Below are positions 34,207-38,853 of a stretch of 38,853 bases of DNA, piece by piece. The notes below the pieces were generated by a model that made no database searches, was not told where the DNA came from, and saw nothing but the letters and a program-made list of their open reading frames with translations. Origin of the DNA: Xanthoparmelia taractica (lineage: Eukaryota > Ascomycota > Lecanoromycetes > Lecanorales > Parmeliaceae); contig JANQBS010000333.1 of NCBI GenBank assembly GCA_033085395.1, positions 1-38,853 of the forward strand, in the 5' to 3' direction. How positions within the stretch are numbered: the stretch's first letter is position 1; the number at the start of each line of letters is the position of its first letter. Both the position numbers and the translations under genes were made by a program.

Positions 34207-34435
34207 GAACCTCTGATCAGGAAGCCTGTAACGGCTACGTTGGTTCACGCTTCTTTGTTTTGGTGGGAAAGGTCCCCATGCCTCATGAGCTGGATAACAA
34301 GCCACCACAAAGTCATTGGGCTTATGTTGGCTTTCAGCATGCCTCCTTGTTCCAAAAGTAAGGCAAAAAATTTACTCCACAAATGTAGACGGCCCAAGCA
34401 GGGGTGTAGTCCGTGACCTGCACTATTCATCAAGA
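34207..34435. other. Convergent intergenic region
   Basis: About 230 bases between the stop codons of the rhodopsin-like gene (plus) and the ERG28-like gene (minus). It should hold both 3' ends. Nothing else is seen. Confidence 0.5.
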
Positions 34436-35072
34436 TCATTTACCATACCACCCCAAATACCAGCCCAAACTCATCCAAATTAAAGTCATTCCCGGCACTC
34501 CAACAGCCATCCCCAACCCCACTCCCCTCCCAACCGTGCGCCAAACAGCGTACTCGGTAGCAAAGTGTACGGAGCCAATGGCAAATGTCCACATGGCGAG
34601 AAAGTCTGCAGAAACGGGGCACATTTGATCATAAGCATGTATCCGTCCAACTGAACGAAGCCTACACAAACAAAGAAACAAAAACCCCATCAATGCCGCA
34701 AACGTTTCCACCCTCTCCTTGAGAAGACCAAGGCGTTGCATACGGGGTTCAAGGTTCCACGTACAAACGGCCCGATTATCAACATCGTACGCGGCGTGGC
34801 AACGGACAACCGTGGCCAACAGCGTCCAGGCTCCAAAGATGCGGGCGCTCAAGGCGCTCAGGTGAGACGGCGGAGCGAGGCTGTAGGTGCGGTGGAAGAG
34901 GGTGGGAACGACGAGTGACTGGAGGGCGGTGTTGAGGGAGAGCAGGGAGACCTGGGTTGGGTGGGGGGTTTCTACGATGAGTGTTATCCAGGGGGGAAAA
35001 GAAGGACGGGGGGAAACGTACAAAGAGGAGCCAGTAGGGGAGACGGTTTGGATGTTGGGGTAAGTAGTCCAT
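34436..35072 (-). CDS. ERG28: ERG28-like ER sterol-biosynthesis scaffold protein
   Basis: Three exons, 35072-35022, 34951-34765 and 34605-34436, join in frame to 135 residues (family about 120-150). Intron 1 (70 bases) and intron 2 (159 bases) both use GTACGT donors. The choice of the CCCAG acceptor at 34952 restores the family pattern LPYWLLFVSLLSLNTALQS. Then LSARIFGAWTLLATVVRCHAAYDVDNR matches the signature R-T/I-F-G-x-W-T-L helix of Erg28. AMWTFAIGSVHFATEYAVWRTV follows, and a final helix with LIWMSLGWYLGWYG. Four membrane helices are expected. Erg28 anchors the C-4 demethylation enzymes Erg25, Erg26 and Erg27 at the ER. The protein is recognisable but rather divergent, so it could be a paralogue. 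It is convergent with the rhodopsin-like gene. Confidence 0.85.
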
Positions 35073-35289
35073 TGTTGCGGGGACGAGATCGATGAGTGAG
35101 GCTGGTGGCTTAAGGTATTCTGGGCTGTATTTGTTGCAAATGTGGGTGACGGATGGTTTGTAGCTACTGAAAAATCTGACTACATACAAGCGATAGGGCT
35201 GAGTAGTGCCAAATTCTAACATAATAAGCCCTACGGATATTAAGCCTGCGACAGCTATAGAAGCCACTAATATTCGACGTTCCTCTAAG
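35073..35289. other. ERG28-like promoter region, junction with recombinase relic
   Basis: About 220 bases upstream of the ERG28-like start, ending where the recombinase reading frame becomes recognisable (about 35290). The truncated recombinase 5' end therefore lies directly in the divergent promoter position of this gene. Confidence 0.5.
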
Positions 35290-37063
35290 CGCACAGCAGA
35301 CAGTGCAGGAATATGGATTACGCACCGAGAAAAAGAGAAAGCCCATCATGCGCGCCGAGGATGAGTTTGAGCTCCTCAAGACCCTGTACCTCTCCCCCGA
35401 GATTGTGTTCAACCACGAGCGGCACCGTGTACAACCAGCCTTGGTCATGCAGCTTGCAGGATTACTGGGAACCGGCCTGTTGCTCTTCTTGTGGTTCGCT
35501 ACCAACACGTTAAAAAGTTACTCTACTGGCAGAGCCCAACGGAGGAAAATGGCCGCGGGTGTTACTAGAAATCGTATACAGATATACCAAAGGCTACCTG
35601 GGCGATAAAGATGCGTGCGTGTCCCCCATACTACATCCTACCCGCTATTTCACAATGATTCCGCATAGCGGCTCACGATAGCGGCAGCAACGAATTTGGA
35701 ATTCCCGACGTGCCGAACGAGCCGTGCCTGCTGCTCTGTCCCCACATCACTATGCTTGCCTTCGCTGCCCCCGACTTGACTTCAGCGGAGCAATTATTCC
35801 GTCTTCGCATCCCTCCCGGACAGAAGCAGCTGCCTGTGCTGCTTAGGGAGGAGATACAGGCAATGCACGTGTTTCGCCGGTGTAAAAGCACCGTGAATGG
35901 GGTGCGGGTCTCGGAAGAGGAGGCCCTGGCCGACAGCACCCTCCGCCCCCAATGATCACCCTTGGCACCGTTACCGGCATGGTGCTGCCCACAGGACCAT
36001 ATACCTTCCGACGTGGTAACGGAGAAGCTCTTGACAACAGCAGTGAGTGCCAGGCCGATCCTCCATTGATCTTCCGCTGACTGGCGCACAGGTTTTATCA
36101 GCGAATCGCAACGAAACCTTATTCTGCAACATCACAACTCCACCGTCTTTCAAACGAGCTATGTCTCCAGGTATATGCCAGATACTCAAGCTGCTTACTG
36201 CGGCTTGGAGCCTCAGACGGCGCTGATGCGGGCGGCGACTGGGATAAGTCGGACGATCAATACTCGACGCCCCAGAAGACTCACTGTCACCCAACAAGTA
36301 GAGGTGCGGCAACACCCGGAGGTGAAGCTCTTGCGCCGGAAGCTGCGATCGCTGCGGGGACTCTTGAGAGATCAAAACAGGTCAATCGCTAGCATGAAGG
36401 GTACTCCTCTGTATCAGGAGTATCGAAAAACCTACCAGGCTCATCGCAACATGACGCGCCGGCATAAGGAAGCATTCTTAAAAGGGGTCAAAGCAAGGTA
36501 CATAGTGAAGCAACCGGTGATCGATATTCAACGGCAACTGAAAGGACTGCTATTGCCAGAAGAGAGAAAGGCAAAGGCTGAAGACTACGTTTTGTTGGAA
36601 CGGATCCGTGTCATTGAAGCCCTTTTCACCTTCGCCACCGCCTCTCCTGAAGAGGAGTGCCAAGGACGAGCGGCAGCCATAAATACTTTGACAGCCCTGT
36701 GTCGATTACAGGATGGAAGAGGTTTCCGTCGCCGAAAGGAATTTTCCTCGACCATCAAACATGAACGAGAAGCGACCCGGCAGACCGCCCACCAACCGCC
36801 GAGTCTCTCGGGCTCCCTCCCGAGCGAGTGCGAGGCCACGCAATGTATCCTCTGCCCCGGCGATGAAGGACTGCTGTCAGCGAAGCGCATATAGCGCTTT
36901 TTCAAGTCACGGCGGCCTGAAAAGGCATTTCCACCGAAAGCATCTTCGCCACCATCCGGTCCATCAGCCTATTACATGTCCGCATCCCAGATGCAAAGAC
37001 ACCTTAGCAGGAAAGATGCACTAGCAGAATCATGCAGAAGTGGTGCATAAAACCCCCACGTGA
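35290..37063 (+). pseudogene. DUF3435-family tyrosine recombinase relic with C-terminal C2H2 fingers
   Basis: Reads as a DUF3435 protein (the family of Starship captains and related recombinases) but in broken frames. The order is: VQEYGLRTEKKRKPIMRAED, a HRVQPALVMQLAGL/GNRP segment, ALLVVRYQHV, RVLLEIVYRYTKGYLGDKDA, NEFGIPDVPNEPCLLLCPH, QLFRLRIPPGQKQLPVLLR, LGTVTGMVLPTGPYTFRRGN. A long open part at 36092-36894 (SESQRNLILQHHNSTVFQTSY..., HPEVKLLRRKLRSLR, QPVIDIQRQLKGL) and CILC/TCPHPRC finger motifs end the relic. Two introns are still recognisable (35615-35687 and 36043-36091). Frame breaks fall near 35468, 35530, 35950 and 36885, and an in-frame TAG at 37022-37024. The N-terminal part upstream of about 35290 is missing. 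It is dead as it stands. It is not visibly RIP-mutated. Confidence 0.85.
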
Positions 37064-37553
37064 TTACCTTGGCATTCCTGAAGTGGTTGCTATCACCGCT
37101 TTCTCTCTAAGGGGACGATCCCATGGGGAGTTTGGGTGGACTTGTGGAATTCTAAGAGCTTCGGTCTGGTATCGAGCTTGAATGATTATGTCGTCTCTCA
37201 ATGGTGTAACGCATCCGTCGTCGAGGCTGATACGGATAGATAAACAGAAAGAATCCATATGAGGTTGATGACGCATTTAAGAACAATCATAAGTGAAGAT
37301 GCTATTTCGGAGAAGGTCAGGTCAGGTTAGGTTAATGTATTACTAGACAAGTAATAGTGAACGGGAGGAGTCTATTTCACCGCTCTGCATAGTAGTTCGC
37401 ATAGTTTCAAGTCTATTGACGGTTTTTCTATTGCCTTTATCAATTAAAATATCCTACTGCAATCTTATCAAAAACCTGAATGCAAGTCGTACCTCACATA
37501 GATTGTCATGCTCAGGAGCATGTAACTGTTCCTATGTATAATAGCTAGAAGAT
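37064..37553. other. Intergenic, no gene seen
   Basis: About 490 bases of mixed composition after the recombinase relic. The minus-strand open frame at 37276-37064 shows no recognisable motif. A short GGTCAGGTCAGGTTAGGTTA-like direct repeat lies at about 37316-37334. Confidence 0.45.
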
Positions 37554-37763
37554 CTAGCCCTCTTTACCCTTATTTTGAGCATCTTTACACTTTGCACAGG
37601 TTCCTCGCAACTTGGTTGAGCTTCCCATATACTTATAGATCGGCGGAGGATATCCTTCCTTTCCCACCTTAGGACAAGTTATAGAAATGTATTCGTTGAT
37701 AGTATGCCTCGGTGTTGCTGTACATTTCTTGTACTTCTCCGTAGTGACCAAACGTCCACACAT
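37554..37763 (-). CDS. Small cysteine-containing protein, unknown function
   Basis: A 69-residue frame beginning MCGRLVTTEKYKKC, with further Cys in SITCPKV and TCAKCKD. It resembles in style the many short ascomycete proteins that start MC and have a CxxC near the end. An upstream in-frame ATG at 37787 would add eight residues. There is no signal peptide. The context (a dead recombinase on one side, RIP-type DNA on the other) gives no hint of function, and it could be a chance open frame. Confidence 0.35.
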   Translation of the reverse strand: MCGRLVTTEKYKKCTATPRHTINEYISITCPKVGKEGYPPPIYKYMGSSTKLRGTCAKCKDAQNKGKEG

Positions 37764-38779
37764 CCTAACCCGTGAGATCAGCTTCAAGCTGTAATGTTAC
37801 GAAGGGCTGGCACAGAAGGACTCACTTCTGTCAGTCGTGCTTTGGATAACCCGGTAAACGCCGCTCGATTCCCAGTAGATCCTGGATATATGACTATCAG
37901 TGCTGGACTTTTTGATAATGTTTAAAGTATATAAAACTACATACCTCTTATTCGTCGCTCCTCTCTGTCATTGCTTGTAGCAACAAAGGATTGAACTAGG
38001 ACTCAGTATGACCCATTTTTCCAACCAGCTGAAAAAAGATTCTTTAGAATCCACGTTCACAAGCCCACTGCTGGAATATACATGCAAGGAGGCAAGCTGC
38101 ATGCATACGTAGGCAAATTCCTTCAGAGCCCTTCATGCAAGGGTGCATGCACGCGCAGTGTATCACTGGGCGACATCCTGTCCCTTGCCGATTGCCTTTC
38201 CGTTACACGAAAACTATGTGACCTCGGCCTTGTTGGGAGTTTTTCGATCTAGCGATTGATCTGGAGATGGCTAATTCTGAGAGGGCCTTTGCTTCGCTTC
38301 GGAGACTGTAAATCCTATCTATCTCTGTCCTATCTCTTCCGCTTATAGCTCGCCGTATTAGGAGCTCAGTTAATAAGAGTTTCCGAGTTACGCCCTTTCT
38401 GCCAGCGGTTATTTTTATATAGGCTTGTTCGTAAGCTATACACGTCGCTCAAATAGTATAGAAATAACGTCCTATCGTTAAGCTACACGTTATATAACGA
38501 ATAGAGATATTTTAACGGCCAACGAGACGCTTCTAGATATAATTTAAGATAGCTCTATAATTTAGCTTCTCTAATCTAGAAGGTATAGCGTAATAATACG
38601 AAAAGTCGATTATTACCTATATAGAATAAATAAAAAGCGAGACGAAAGAGTGTATAGTAGTAGATAATATATTCGTATCGCTTTGAAGTAATCGACTTAA
38701 GGTATATCTAATAGTGCTAATCTTATTTCTCTTCGATAAACTAATTGAAATAAGCGAAGTATTACTTTAGTTCTAAGTA
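37764..38779. other. Intergenic grading into AT-rich RIP-type DNA
   Basis: No supported gene. Normal composition runs to about 38340, then RIP-type AT-rich sequence to the end. A frame at about 38240-38310 reads FFDLAIDLEMANSERAFASL, similar to the SERAF part of hAT transposase C-terminal dimerisation domains, but it stops at once and no more of a transposase is legible. Confidence 0.4.
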
Positions 38780-38853
38780 CGGGTCGGAAAGGTGTGGTAT
38801 ATTTGATGGTATGGGACTAGTTTTTCGAATACCATACCGAAAGGTATAGGATA
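38780..38853. mobile_element. Left end of short TIR element (copy D)
   Basis: TA (38778-38779) followed by CGGGTCGGAAAGGTGTGG, then the same sub-terminal segment as copies B and C (GGTATGGGACTAGTTTTTCG, then GAATACCATACCG). The copy is cut by the window end. It has ACCATACCG where copies B and C have ATCATATCG, so it is the least RIP-mutated of the left ends. Confidence 0.8.

Noticed and set aside
35303..35608. A 101-residue independent small gene
   Set aside because: It is the front part of the DUF3435 relic up to its first frame break.

Overview
The window looks like nuclear DNA of a filamentous ascomycete (Pezizomycotina). Genes carry short introns (about 40-160 bases) with GT...AG ends and CTNAC/CTGAC-type branch points. 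The housekeeping genes are fungal: exocyst SEC3, nucleolar SRP40, mitochondrial bL28, ERG28. Gene-bearing DNA of balanced composition alternates abruptly with very AT-rich blocks in which CA/TG dinucleotides are scarce while CG survives, the mark of repeat-induced point mutation (RIP). The class within Pezizomycotina cannot be told from this sequence.

Layout. 1-9400: RIP-mutated repeat block. It holds a minisatellite, copies of a short terminal-inverted-repeat (TIR) element with TA flanks, and a readable relic of a chromodomain-type Ty3/gypsy retrotransposon on the minus strand (about 6770-8130). 9702-19156: compact gene island with a single-pass membrane protein, SRP40, SEC3 (divergent from SRP40) and MRPL24. 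19450-23060: second RIP block, probably LTR-retrotransposon debris. 23060-24565: orphan sequence plus a 452-base element with 44-base TIRs. 25228-30300: accessory region with an apparently intact 11-exon cytochrome P450, unassigned sequence, and a probable membrane-bound O-acyltransferase. 31132-35072: an Erg26-like sterol dehydrogenase, a rhodopsin-like seven-helix membrane protein, and an ERG28-like gene. 35290-37063: decayed tyrosine recombinase of the DUF3435 family (related to Starship captains) with C2H2 fingers. 37064-38853: mostly non-coding, one possible small cysteine-containing protein, then RIP-type sequence. The window closes with the left end of the same TIR element whose right end opens it.

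The 9.7-19.2 kb island is ordinary housekeeping (secretion, ribosome biogenesis, mitochondrial translation). The 25-35 kb stretch is more interesting. A P450, a possible acyltransferase, an Erg26-type 3-beta-hydroxysteroid dehydrogenase/C-4 decarboxylase homologue and an ERG28-type scaffold would make chemical sense together for sterol or triterpenoid modification. That functional link is inference. The exon structures given here were built by hand from reading frames and splice signals and should be checked against transcripts.
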